This document shows positions 1 through 6,935 of a stretch of DNA of 9,579 nt, piece after piece. Numbering within the stretch: the stretch's first letter is position 1; each line of letters opens with the position of its first letter. The DNA is from Fidelibacterota bacterium (lineage in GTDB: Bacteria > Fidelibacterota > UBA2242 > B5-G15). The notes beneath the pieces are model-generated. The model had not been told where the DNA came from. It searched no databases and saw only the letters and a program-made list of their open reading frames with translations. Position numbers and translations under genes: made by a program. Where the stretch lies: assembly GCA_003645825.1 (NCBI GenBank), contig QNCQ01000055.1:1-9579 (forward strand), written 5' to 3'.

Positions 1-553
1 ACAGATTGATTGAATCCACGTGACTTACAATTTTGAACCCAATGTCAGATAGCTCTTTCATCAGAATACTCCCGGCCGGCAGAAGATCATTTTTAACAGG
101 GCTTCCAATTTCTTTATGAATCTCGTTCGTCCTTTCTCTGCCCTCAGGATGGATTATGTAAACCACACCGCCAGGACATAGAACTCTATGGTACTCCCGG
201 TAAGCGGCAATCCTATCCCTAATATGAGGGAGGACACAATAATTTAGAATAATACCAACCGATTCATCCTTTATCGGAAGTACCTCTGCGTTTGAGTTGA
301 TTACAATCCCATTGATCTTTGCCAGCTTCAGCATTCCCCGAGATATATCGACCCCTACAACGGTTTCCGCACATCTCCTCAATATTGGGAGTAAAAACCC
401 GTTTCCACAACCTATATCTATGGCCACTTTTGTTCTAGTCGGTTTCAGCATCTCAAATATGTACTCAGCTCTCTGACCTTCTCCAGGATCAGTTCTAAAA
501 TCAGAAGCTATTTTGTCGAAATAGTCTATCAAATCTTTATACTGCGACTTCAC
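1..553 (-). CDS. Class I SAM-dependent methyltransferase, C-terminus cut by window edge
   Basis: 184 residues are visible. The Rossmann-fold SAM site is clear: motif I VAIDIGCGNG at residues 43-52, an acidic strand-2 end VVGVDIS at 65-71, and a post-core CPGGVVYI segment at 126-133. A charged stretch with HPEGRERTNEIHKEIG at 135-150 follows. The substrate cannot be read from the sequence; small-molecule methylation is more likely than nucleic-acid methylation because no target-recognition domain is seen. The start chosen is GTG at 553-551, one base after the receptor stop codon (555-557), which implies translational coupling. The only Shine-Dalgarno-like string, GAGGTGA (556-550), overlaps this GTG, so TTG at 565 or TTG at 532 are alternatives. 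As last visible gene of a nikR-receptor operon it may modify a metal chelator or regulate uptake, but that is inference. The family is certain; the function is not. Confidence 0.85.
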   Translation of the reverse strand, partial: MKSQYKDLIDYFDKIASDFRTDPGEGQRAEYIFEMLKPTRTKVAIDIGCGNGFLLPILRRCAETVVGVDISRGMLKLAKINGIVINSNAEVLPIKDESVGIILNYCVLPHIRDRIAAYREYHRVLCPGGVVYIIHPEGRERTNEIHKEIGSPVKNDLLPAGSILMKELSDIGFKIVSHVDSINL

Positions 554-554
554 C

Positions 555-2396
555 TCAGTATGCAAGTTTTAAACCAACTTGAAAATTCCTGCCCGGCATT
601 GGGAAACCATACATTGTCTCGTAGTTTGTATCAAAAATATTGTTTACAGCAAAAAGTATCTCCAGGTTTTTCACAAGAGTGAAACTCAGTTTGCCATTCA
701 GCACAAAATAGGGATCGAGCTCAACATAAACCGGAGGGCCATAAGCATAGGGATCTTTATAGCTTATAAGGCCTGCAACATATTCACCACTGACATTGGC
801 TGTTATCGTAGGCTTTATATGATATAGAAAACCAAGATTGATTTTTTTATCTGGGCTACCCGCAATCTTATTAGAATAATCGGCAAAATATCCTCCCAAA
901 TATAGATGCCCCCCCGGAATTATATAAATCAGCGAAGTTTCTATGCCCTTACTCTCGAAATTTCCTACATTAATATTCTTGAAATTCACAGTCTGGATCA
1001 TATCACTGACTTTTACTTTGAATGCGGTCACTGTGGCTTTCAGGTATCCCAATCTCAGTTCAGAAGAAAACTCGCAATTATTTGAGTACTCCGGTTTGAG
1101 ATTGGAATTCGCCGATCCAAATAAATACAGTTCACTCACTGTTGGATTTCTGTAGCCCTTTGAATAATATGCTTTCAAACTGAAGCAGTTGCTAACGTTG
1201 TAAACCATACCCATAGCAGGTATTACCATATCTTTTACTACGTCCCCTGTTACAAATCTTGTTCCTGCGTCTATTGCGATCTTATTCAATAATTTTAGAT
1301 GACACACAGCAAATACACTATTCTCTACAACATTTCTTTCTACTTTCATTGGCTGTAGCACCTTTCCACCATATTTCCTGTAATCATAGCCCACAATCAG
1401 ATTTGAACCGGATTTGAAAGTAAAGCTTTCTGTTAGCATTACCCCGGCGGTGTAGTCTTCTGATTTCCATCCATCCCATATCTTATGTTTCCCACTGTTA
1501 TAGTGTACTTTCAACTCACTACTCGTACGTTTGGCTTTAAAAGTCCCCGTGACGTCAAACCCTGCTCTTCGTATGTCATACCAGTTATCGTATCTTGGAT
1601 TGTCAACCTGTCCAGGATCATATAGACACATGTCATTTTTGTAAAGGTTTGCTACCACTCTGGTCTTCTCTCTTAAGTTAGCATGGAACTCGAAATTGCA
1701 AAAGTCCGATTTATATGAGTCATTTCCTGTATTGTTGAGTTTGCGAAAACCTTCAGATTTTCTCCTGCCAAAGGTTAAATTGTAGCCCATTCCATTTCTC
1801 TCAAAGGTATTTTCCATAGCGGCGCTTATAGTGTTAAAGCTTCCGTATAGCACAGGAAGGGATAAATGTAGCCCGTTCTTATATTCGTGCTTAAGGACAA
1901 CATTTACAACCCCTGCCAGAGCATTAGAACCATATAGAAGGGAAGCAGGCCCTTTAATTACTTCGATAGCTTTTGTATTCGTCAGGAAATAAACATCATT
2001 AATGGGGTGACCAAAAATTCCCATAACATCTGGTCTTCCATCTATCAGGATAAGGGAACGAGTGGTAGGAAAGCCTCCCACACCTCTTATTGACATTGAG
2101 CCTCCCGAGCCACGTCCAACCCCGTATCCCATGTTTGTTCTACTGGTTATGAATACCCCAGGCAGAGTATTTACCATATCATAAAGCCTCATGCTCGACT
2201 TAAACGCTGTTTTTTCAATGTCCTCAACAGTGATAGAAAAAGGAATCTCCGTTGACGGATACTTTACTCTCGAAGCGGTTACTGTGATTTCCGGGAAAGG
2301 ATAAATCTTCAGAGTATCCCTCTTTTCCTGCTCCGTTCCGAGGAGCACCCCGGAAACAACAACCACAAATAGTGCCAGAGAAATTAGTTTTTTCAT
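555..2396 (-). CDS. TonB-dependent outer-membrane receptor, probably for nickel or a nickel complex
   Basis: 613 residues, full length for a small TonB-dependent transporter of the BtuB/Cir-like type. Residues 1-20 form a signal peptide (MKK, then a hydrophobic core). A possible TonB box region EITVTAS lies at 36-42. The plug spans about 45-168, with SIRG at 102-105, SLILIDGRP at 114-122 and IEVIKGPASLLYGSNALAG at 144-162. The rest is a beta-barrel ending in the characteristic NNIFDTNYE...PGRNF...GLKLAY with a terminal aromatic residue. It uses TonB/ExbBD energy to import a scarce ligand into the periplasm. It follows nikR by 22 bp, with a strong AAAGGGGGAG ribosome-binding site at 2410-2401, so expression is probably nickel-repressed. 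By analogy with nickel-regulated TonB receptors such as FrpB4 of Helicobacter, the ligand is likely Ni(II) or a nickel chelate. Cobalamin is an alternative from plug similarity, but no cobalamin riboswitch is evident upstream. Family call firm, ligand inferred. Confidence 0.93.
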   Translation of the reverse strand: MKKLISLALFVVVVSGVLLGTEQEKRDTLKIYPFPEITVTASRVKYPSTEIPFSITVEDIEKTAFKSSMRLYDMVNTLPGVFITSRTNMGYGVGRGSGGSMSIRGVGGFPTTRSLILIDGRPDVMGIFGHPINDVYFLTNTKAIEVIKGPASLLYGSNALAGVVNVVLKHEYKNGLHLSLPVLYGSFNTISAAMENTFERNGMGYNLTFGRRKSEGFRKLNNTGNDSYKSDFCNFEFHANLREKTRVVANLYKNDMCLYDPGQVDNPRYDNWYDIRRAGFDVTGTFKAKRTSSELKVHYNSGKHKIWDGWKSEDYTAGVMLTESFTFKSGSNLIVGYDYRKYGGKVLQPMKVERNVVENSVFAVCHLKLLNKIAIDAGTRFVTGDVVKDMVIPAMGMVYNVSNCFSLKAYYSKGYRNPTVSELYLFGSANSNLKPEYSNNCEFSSELRLGYLKATVTAFKVKVSDMIQTVNFKNINVGNFESKGIETSLIYIIPGGHLYLGGYFADYSNKIAGSPDKKINLGFLYHIKPTITANVSGEYVAGLISYKDPYAYGPPVYVELDPYFVLNGKLSFTLVKNLEILFAVNNIFDTNYETMYGFPMPGRNFQVGLKLAY

Positions 2397-2418
2397 TGAA
2401 CTCCCCCTTTGTCATTGA

Positions 2419-2841
2419 TTATACCCCCGATAGGTTCTTCCCTGTGGAGGTAAAAGTTAACTTCCCATGTTTGACTCCACGGGAACCTATAATTTTGTCA
2501 GCAATCTTTGATATAGTGCTGTATTTTCCTCTTAGAACTATCACTTCCAAACAGTTGTCATGATCAAGATGGATGTGCATATTGGAGTGAATATACCGAT
2601 AACTTTCATGCTGGATTGCCGTCAGGTTATCACTGATGTCTCTTACGTGGTGATCGTAGACTATTGTAAGGGTACCAACTACCTCCATATCCTTATCTAT
2701 TTCCTGTCGAACAAGAAATTCCCGAATCAGATCCCGAATAGCTTCCGATCGGTTATTATATCCTTTATTCGCTATTTCTCTATCAAACCTTACAAGCAAA
2801 TCTTTTGGTAGCGAAACCCCAAACCGTATAACCTTGTCCAT
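2419..2841 (-). CDS. nikR: NikR, nickel-responsive transcriptional regulator
   Basis: 140 residues, close to the usual length of NikR. The N-terminal ribbon-helix-helix DNA-binding domain covers about residues 1-45 (VIRFGVSLPKDLLVRFD, then RSEAIRDLIREFL). The ACT-like nickel-binding domain follows. The high-affinity nickel ligands are all present at exact family spacing: H78, H89, H91 and C97, matching H76, H87, H89 and C95 of the E. coli protein. Nickel binding is expected to let the tetramer repress uptake genes. The start is ATG at 2841, preceded by GAGGTGG; a longer open frame reaching 2883 would add 14 residues that do not look like the family and would run through the operator-like repeat. 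It is the first gene of the operon with the TonB receptor and methyltransferase, suggesting autoregulation and nickel control of that operon. Confidence 0.95.
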   Translation of the reverse strand: MDKVIRFGVSLPKDLLVRFDREIANKGYNNRSEAIRDLIREFLVRQEIDKDMEVVGTLTIVYDHHVRDISDNLTAIQHESYRYIHSNMHIHLDHDNCLEVIVLRGKYSTISKIADKIIGSRGVKHGKLTFTSTGKNLSGV

Positions 2842-2852
2842 ATCCACCTCAA

Positions 2853-2879
2853 GTAACACGATTGTTAAAAATGTAACAC
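2853..2879. promoter_or_regulatory. Candidate NikR operator (GTAACAC-N13-GTAACAC)
   Basis: GTAACAC occurs at 2853-2859 and again at 2873-2879, 13 bp apart. A reverse-oriented TGTTA at 2863-2867 lies between them, giving the inverted pairs TAACA-CGAT-TGTTA (2854-2867) and TGTTA-N6-TAACA (2863-2878). From memory, NikR sites proposed by comparative genomics in deltaproteobacteria use GTGTTAC and GTAACAC half-sites separated by 13-14 bp. Here half-site and spacing agree, but the outer copies are direct, not inverted. The block lies just before nikR, around the predicted transcription start, as expected for repression. Confidence 0.5.
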
Positions 2880-2888
2880 TCACGCCAG

Positions 2889-2897
2889 ATTAAAGCA
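2889..2897 (-). promoter_or_regulatory. Candidate extended -10 promoter for the nikR operon
   Basis: On the minus strand TGCTTTAAT (2897-2889) combines an extended TGn element with TTTAAT, five of six matches to TATAAT. No good -35 hexamer is seen at 16-18 bp, which is tolerable for an extended -10 promoter. Transcription would begin near 2882, about 40 bases before the nikR ATG, placing the GTAACAC repeats at the start site. Confidence 0.35.
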
Positions 2898-3150
2898 ATA
2901 AAAATCTCATATAAAAACAGATAGTGAGTTCAACGTAAATGTAAAATACAGAACTACAAAGAGAAAGAAGTCCAAATAACCACAGCTAAATATGCAACTA
3001 CTTTTAGGTGACGGTTCCAACTTTTTACAATATATTCACCCCTTACAGTATCCCGGCAACACAAGCTCCATCAAATAAAACTTAAGAGTCTTATAATTAC
3101 TCAAAGAAAATACTTTCATTTTTTTAGCGGAACCACCCCAAAATTAAAAA

Positions 3151-3197
3151 TAACAAGGTGTTGTTACAATACATAAATAGACATCAACATATTGTAT
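3151..3197 (+). promoter_or_regulatory. Paired NrdR-box-like palindromes upstream of nrdJ
   Basis: The first box, TAACAAGGTGTTGTTA (3151-3166), is a perfect 6-4-6 inverted repeat. The second, at 3182-3197, has the core CAACATATTG. Both contain CAA-N4-TTG, starting at 3154 and 3185, so their centres are 31 bp apart. NrdR boxes have a CAA/TTG-flanked AT-rich core, occur in pairs, and are separated by about 15-16 bp between 16-bp boxes, which is the geometry here. Outer positions match the NrdR consensus only partly. NrdR itself is not encoded in this window. The overlapping inverted repeat TACAATA-N18-TATTGTA (3165-3196) is an alternative operator reading. Confidence 0.45.
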
Positions 3198-3203
3198 AAA
3201 TCC

Positions 3204-3232
3204 TTGATTTATTCTGGTAATGGTTTTATATT
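3204..3232 (+). promoter_or_regulatory. Sigma-70-like promoter for nrdJ
   Basis: TTGATT at 3204-3209 and TATATT at 3227-3232 are separated by 17 bp, the optimal spacing. Transcription would start near 3239, giving a leader of about 32 bases before the ATG at 3271. The palindromic boxes lie immediately upstream, with the second box ending 6 bp before the -35 hexamer. Confidence 0.55.
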
Positions 3233-3270
3233 AAACCTACTGTGAAAATATTTCAAAATGTGAGGCAATA

Positions 3271-5604
3271 ATGAGTAGAAAATCTATTGAAAGCATCCTT
3301 GATATAGAAATAACTATGCAGGAATTCTCCGGCAACGGAAAGCTTGTAAAACCACACTTCTCACAAAATGCTACGGAAGTACTCAAGAGAAGATACCTCA
3401 AGAAGGACACCAGTGGGAATGTAATCGAAACTCCGGAAGATATGTTATGGCGCGTTGCAATAGCCATCGGAAAGGCAGATTACCTGTACGGAGCCAGCGA
3501 TAACGAGGTAAAGGAAACTGTAATAAGATTTTATAACTTAATGGCAAACAAAGACTTTATGCCTAACTCTCCTACCTTAATGAATGCAGGCAGGGAACTT
3601 GGTCAACTTGCTGCATGCTTCGTTTTGCCGATAGAAGACTCCATGGACTCAATTTTTCAGACTCTTAAAGACACTGCATTGATACATAAGAGCGGAGGAG
3701 GAACGGGCTTCTCCTTCTCACGACTGAGGCCGAAAAACAGCGTGGTCAGGTCAACCAACGGAGTGGCAAGCGGTCCAGTATCTTTTATGAAGGTATACAA
3801 TGCCGCAACTGAAGCCGTAAAACAGGGAGGGACAAGGCGTGGAGCTAACATGGGAATTCTAAGGGTTGACCATCCTGATATAATGGAATTCATAAACTGC
3901 AAACTTGATCCTAATGAACTAACAAATTTCAATATATCTGTCGCAGTAACCGACGACTTCATGGAAAAAGCCAGAAAGGGAGAGGAATACGAACTTATAA
4001 ATCCTCAAAATGGAAAAGTTGTAGGTAAGCTGAACGCCCGGGAAGTTTTTAATATAATAACCAAAAACGCATGGCAGTGTGGAGATCCTGGAATCATTTT
4101 TATTGACAGAATAAATGAAAACAATCCGACTCCAAAACTTGGAGAGATTGAAGCAACAAACCCGTGCGGAGAACAACCGCTGTTGCCCAATGAATCATGC
4201 AACCTCGGTTCAATTAATCTTTCAAACTTTGTAGTCGACGGCAGGATAGACTTTGACCGACTCGGGGAAGTTGTTGACTGTGCCGTCCACTTTCTAGATA
4301 ATGTAATCGATGTAAATAAATTTCCCTTGAAAAAAATAGAGGAAACCGTAAAGAAAACCCGGAAAATTGGCTTAGGTGTAATGGGGTTCGCTGATGCACT
4401 CATAAAACTCAAAATTCCATACAATTCCGATAAAGCTCTCGAGACAGCAAAAACCTTTATGAAATTCATATCTGAAAGAGCAAGAGAGGCCAGTATAAAA
4501 CTCGCAGAAACCAGAGGAGCATTTCCCGAGTGGAAAAACAGTATATTTTACCCTGAAGGCCCACGCCTAAGAAATGCAGCCATAACAACAATTGCACCTA
4601 CAGGTACCATATCTATGATATCTGACTGTTCAAGCGGTATTGAGCCTCTTTTCTCCCTAGTATACACAAAAAGTGTAATGGATGGAACAAATCTTCTGTA
4701 TGTTAACTCTTATTTTGAAGAAGCTTGCAAACAAGAAGGAATATATAGCAAAGGACTAATGAAAAGAATAGAAAAAGAGGGGACAATTCAGAATATAGAA
4801 GGAATCCCGGATTGGATGAAACAGATTTTTGTTACAGCGCACGATATTTCTCCGGAATGGCACGTAAAAATACAGGCTGCCTTCCAGAAATACACCGACA
4901 ATGCAGTAAGTAAAACGTGTAATTTCAGACACGATGCTACAGTGGAAGACGTAAGAAAAGCTTACTGGCTTGCCTACGAACTGGGATGTAAAGGTATAAC
5001 AATCTATCGCGATGGAAGCAAAGACCAACAGGTTCTATATGTAGGGAAAAAAGAGGGAGAAAGGGGGGAAAACGCTTCTCAGAAGTTGCACCCACGTCCT
5101 AGACCCGTGGTAACAAGAGGCATCACAAGAAGGGTAAAAACCGGAGTAGGAAATCTCTACGTAACAATAAATGAAGACGAATATGGTCTCTGTGAAGTCT
5201 TCACAAACATTGGGAAAGCAGGGAGTCAGGCACAAGAAGAATCAGAAGCGATTGGGAGATTAATCTCGCTTGCACTAAGGTCAGGTATAGATGTACGAGA
5301 TATAATAAAACAGTTGAAAGGGATTGGTGGCCCCAGCCCGGTTTGGGAAAACGGAGAGGTCATTCTGTCTACCCCCGACGCCATAGCCAAAGCTCTCGAA
5401 TGGTACATTGAGGAGAGAGAAAAATCCTTCAATGGCCAAAACACCAACAAAAAAACAAACCAGAGCCCTGAACCTACAAACCAAAAACCACAAAATAGGC
5501 ACCGTAGCGAAAAATTACTAACTACCTGCCCTGAATGCGGAGCCACTGTATACCATGAAAGCGGATGTCTAACCTGCCCAAGTTGTGGATGGTCAAAATG
5601 CTAA
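3271..5604 (+). CDS. nrdJ: Adenosylcobalamin-dependent (class II) ribonucleoside-diphosphate reductase
   Basis: 777 residues. It reduces ribonucleotides to deoxyribonucleotides, using coenzyme B12 to make the active-site thiyl radical, so it needs neither oxygen nor a second radical subunit. Key residues are visible: C116 and C310 as the reducing pair, and the NPCGE motif with N297, C299 (thiyl site) and E301. The glycine-rich GGGTGFSFSRLRP is at 142-154 and the phosphate-binding IAPTGTIS loop at 441-448. A TSCPD-type domain covers about 615-690. After a polar linker (about 715-748) comes a Cys-rich tail with C753, C756, C766, C769, C772 and terminal C777, which relays reducing equivalents and may bind zinc. 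There is no N-terminal ATP-cone, so overall activity control by dATP is probably absent; no intein is present. ATG at 3271 has GAGG at 3262-3265. The gene stands alone and converges on frr. Confidence 0.97.
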   Translation: MSRKSIESILDIEITMQEFSGNGKLVKPHFSQNATEVLKRRYLKKDTSGNVIETPEDMLWRVAIAIGKADYLYGASDNEVKETVIRFYNLMANKDFMPNSPTLMNAGRELGQLAACFVLPIEDSMDSIFQTLKDTALIHKSGGGTGFSFSRLRPKNSVVRSTNGVASGPVSFMKVYNAATEAVKQGGTRRGANMGILRVDHPDIMEFINCKLDPNELTNFNISVAVTDDFMEKARKGEEYELINPQNGKVVGKLNAREVFNIITKNAWQCGDPGIIFIDRINENNPTPKLGEIEATNPCGEQPLLPNESCNLGSINLSNFVVDGRIDFDRLGEVVDCAVHFLDNVIDVNKFPLKKIEETVKKTRKIGLGVMGFADALIKLKIPYNSDKALETAKTFMKFISERAREASIKLAETRGAFPEWKNSIFYPEGPRLRNAAITTIAPTGTISMISDCSSGIEPLFSLVYTKSVMDGTNLLYVNSYFEEACKQEGIYSKGLMKRIEKEGTIQNIEGIPDWMKQIFVTAHDISPEWHVKIQAAFQKYTDNAVSKTCNFRHDATVEDVRKAYWLAYELGCKGITIYRDGSKDQQVLYVGKKEGERGENASQKLHPRPRPVVTRGITRRVKTGVGNLYVTINEDEYGLCEVFTNIGKAGSQAQEESEAIGRLISLALRSGIDVRDIIKQLKGIGGPSPVWENGEVILSTPDAIAKALEWYIEEREKSFNGQNTNKKTNQSPEPTNQKPQNRHRSEKLLTTCPECGATVYHESGCLTCPSCGWSKC

Positions 5605-5608
5605 TAGA

Positions 5609-5631
5609 AAAGCCCCTTTCCTAGGGGCTTT
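5609..5631. terminator. Shared bidirectional terminator between nrdJ and frr
   Basis: AAAGCCCC (5609-5616) pairs perfectly with GGGGCTTT (5624-5631) around a 7-base loop. It begins 4 bases after the nrdJ stop. In the other direction frr ends with TGA at 5633-5631, so the last base of that stop codon lies in the stem. On the plus strand the stem's own TTT is followed by CATTCTT; on the minus strand the run is TTTTCTATT, a slightly better U-tract. It probably ends both convergent transcripts. Confidence 0.8.
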
Positions 5632-6188
5632 CATTCTTCCAGGAGTTCTTTTTCTTTACTCTTTAACATAGTGTTTATTTCGTCTATGTACTTATCCGTC
5701 AGCTTCTGAATTTTCTCAAAAGCAACCTCGGCCTCATCTTCTGAAATCTCATGGTCTTTTTTCAAATCTTTAACCATATCATTAGCATCTCTTCTTATAT
5801 TCCTTACCGCAATCCTGCCATCTTCACAGAGTTTGTGCGCAAGCTTGACAAGCTCCTGTCTCCTTTCTTCAGTTAAAGGAGGAATTGGAATTCTGATAAC
5901 ATTCCCATCATTCATCGGATTCAATCCAAGGTTCGCCTGAATTATTGCCTTCTCAATCGCAGGTAGAGCAGACCTATCATATGGATTGACTACAAGCAGC
6001 CTCGCCTCCGGAGCTACCACATTCGCAACCTGCTTCAATGGGACCATAGAGCCGTAATATTCTACCTTTACGCCATCAAGCAAGGTTGGGGTTGCTCTCC
6101 CCGTTCTAATAGTCAAAAGCTCATGCCTTGTGTTCTCAAGGCTTTTTTTCATTCGCTCTTCCGCGTCCTTCAAAATATCCTCTATCAT
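5631..6188 (-). CDS. frr: Ribosome recycling factor
   Basis: 185 residues, the standard length. RRF acts with EF-G to split the post-termination ribosome and release mRNA. The family signatures are clear: the N-terminal helix with LENTRHELLTIRTGRATPTLLD (about 18-39), the domain II region EYYGSMVPLKQVANV, the NPYDRSALPAIEKAI segment, and near the C-terminal third RIAVRNIRRDANDMVKDLKK with the conserved arginines used in ribosome binding. It is last in the ribosomal operon; ATG at 6188 comes 3 bp after the pyrH stop codon, so coupling to pyrH is likely. The TGA stop overlaps the terminator stem shared with nrdJ. Confidence 0.97.
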   Translation of the reverse strand: MIEDILKDAEERMKKSLENTRHELLTIRTGRATPTLLDGVKVEYYGSMVPLKQVANVVAPEARLLVVNPYDRSALPAIEKAIIQANLGLNPMNDGNVIRIPIPPLTEERRQELVKLAHKLCEDGRIAVRNIRRDANDMVKDLKKDHEISEDEAEVAFEKIQKLTDKYIDEINTMLKSKEKELLEE

Positions 6189-6191
6189 ACC

Positions 6192-6914
6192 CTATTTCCC
6201 ATGAATTATACTTCCAAGTTTCTCACCAAGAATTATTCTTTTTAAATAGCCCTTTTTATTCATATTGTAAATTATAATAGGAATTCTATTTGCCTGACAC
6301 ATAGTAAAAGCGGTCAAATCCATCACATTCAGCCCTCTGTTGAGAACATTTGTATAAGTAATGTCAGGGATGAACTTTGCCCCCTTGTATTTCTCAGGGT
6401 CCCTGTCAAACAATCCCTCAACCTTCGTTCCCTTTATAATCGCATCAGCAGAAAACTCACATGCCCGCAGGGCTGCAGCAGTATCAGTGCTCACAAAAGG
6501 CCTCCCCGTACCTCCAGCAAAAATCAACACCTTTCCATCATCTAACTTCCTTTTCAACTTCTCTATATCCACCGTCTCAGCAATATCCTGCATATAAATA
6601 GCCGATGACACTACTGCATCAATTCCAGCATTTCTAAAAAAATCCCTTAAAGCCAGAGCATTCATCACTGTAGCAATCATACCCATATAGTCCGCTGTAA
6701 TCCTTGAAAGGCCTAAATCAGCAGAGCTAATCCCTCTGATAAAATTACCGCCTCCTATTACAAGCCCTATCTGTACCCCGAGTTCTTTTATCGACTTTAT
6801 CTCATCTACCAGATATTCTACTACACTTCTATCTATACCATTGTGTCTTTCGCCTCCGAGAACCTCCCCGGAAAACTTCAATACAACTCGTCTAAATATC
6901 GGCTCTGAAACCAT
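6192..6914 (-). CDS. pyrH: UMP kinase
   Basis: 240 residues, typical for the bacterial amino-acid-kinase-fold enzyme. It phosphorylates UMP to UDP with ATP, supplying all pyrimidine nucleotides, and is usually hexameric and GTP-activated. Visible motifs: KFSGE at 13-17 (ATP phosphate binding), VIGGGNFIRG at 52-61 (UMP site), ADYMGM at 74-79, GGTGRPFVSTDTAAALRA at 134-151, KGTKVEGLFDRDP at 161-173 and MDLTAF at 198-203. It lies 21 bp after tsf. No Shine-Dalgarno sequence is visible before the ATG at 6914, so initiation may depend on coupling to tsf translation. Placement between tsf and frr is a widely conserved order. Confidence 0.97.
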   Translation of the reverse strand: MVSEPIFRRVVLKFSGEVLGGERHNGIDRSVVEYLVDEIKSIKELGVQIGLVIGGGNFIRGISSADLGLSRITADYMGMIATVMNALALRDFFRNAGIDAVVSSAIYMQDIAETVDIEKLKRKLDDGKVLIFAGGTGRPFVSTDTAAALRACEFSADAIIKGTKVEGLFDRDPEKYKGAKFIPDITYTNVLNRGLNVMDLTAFTMCQANRIPIIIYNMNKKGYLKRIILGEKLGSIIHGK

Positions 6915-6935
6915 TTTATCTATATCATGAGAAGG

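Larger units (their letters stand above)
2842..3270. other. Divergent intergenic region between nikR and nrdJ
   Basis: 429 bp with no convincing gene; the open frames here are short and without family resemblance. The nikR-proximal end holds a candidate promoter and GTAACAC repeats. The nrdJ-proximal end holds two CAA-N4-TTG palindromes and a good promoter. The central part, about 2900-3150, is AT-rich and I see no riboswitch, including no recognisable cobalamin riboswitch that might have been expected near a B12-dependent reductase or a BtuB-like receptor. Confidence 0.8.

Noticed and set aside
2419..2883. Longer nikR frame starting at 2883
   Set aside because: The added N-terminus is hydrophobic, unlike NikR, and it covers the promoter-proximal GTAACAC repeats.
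3007..3040. GGTGA/TCACC inverted repeat
   Set aside because: Five-base arms with a 24-base spacer are expected by chance in a region this size.
3105..3127. Small GAAA-ATAC-TTTC hairpin followed by a T run as a terminator
   Set aside because: The stem is only four weak pairs and no gene on that strand needs a terminator there.
2842..3270. Cobalamin riboswitch near nrdJ or the BtuB-like receptor
   Set aside because: I could not find the conserved B12-box or the GC-rich core elements on either strand, and the leader of nrdJ from the predicted promoter is far too short to hold one.
4005..4469. Minus-strand open frame of 154 codons inside nrdJ
   Set aside because: It is antisense to well-conserved reductase sequence and its product has no recognisable family motifs.
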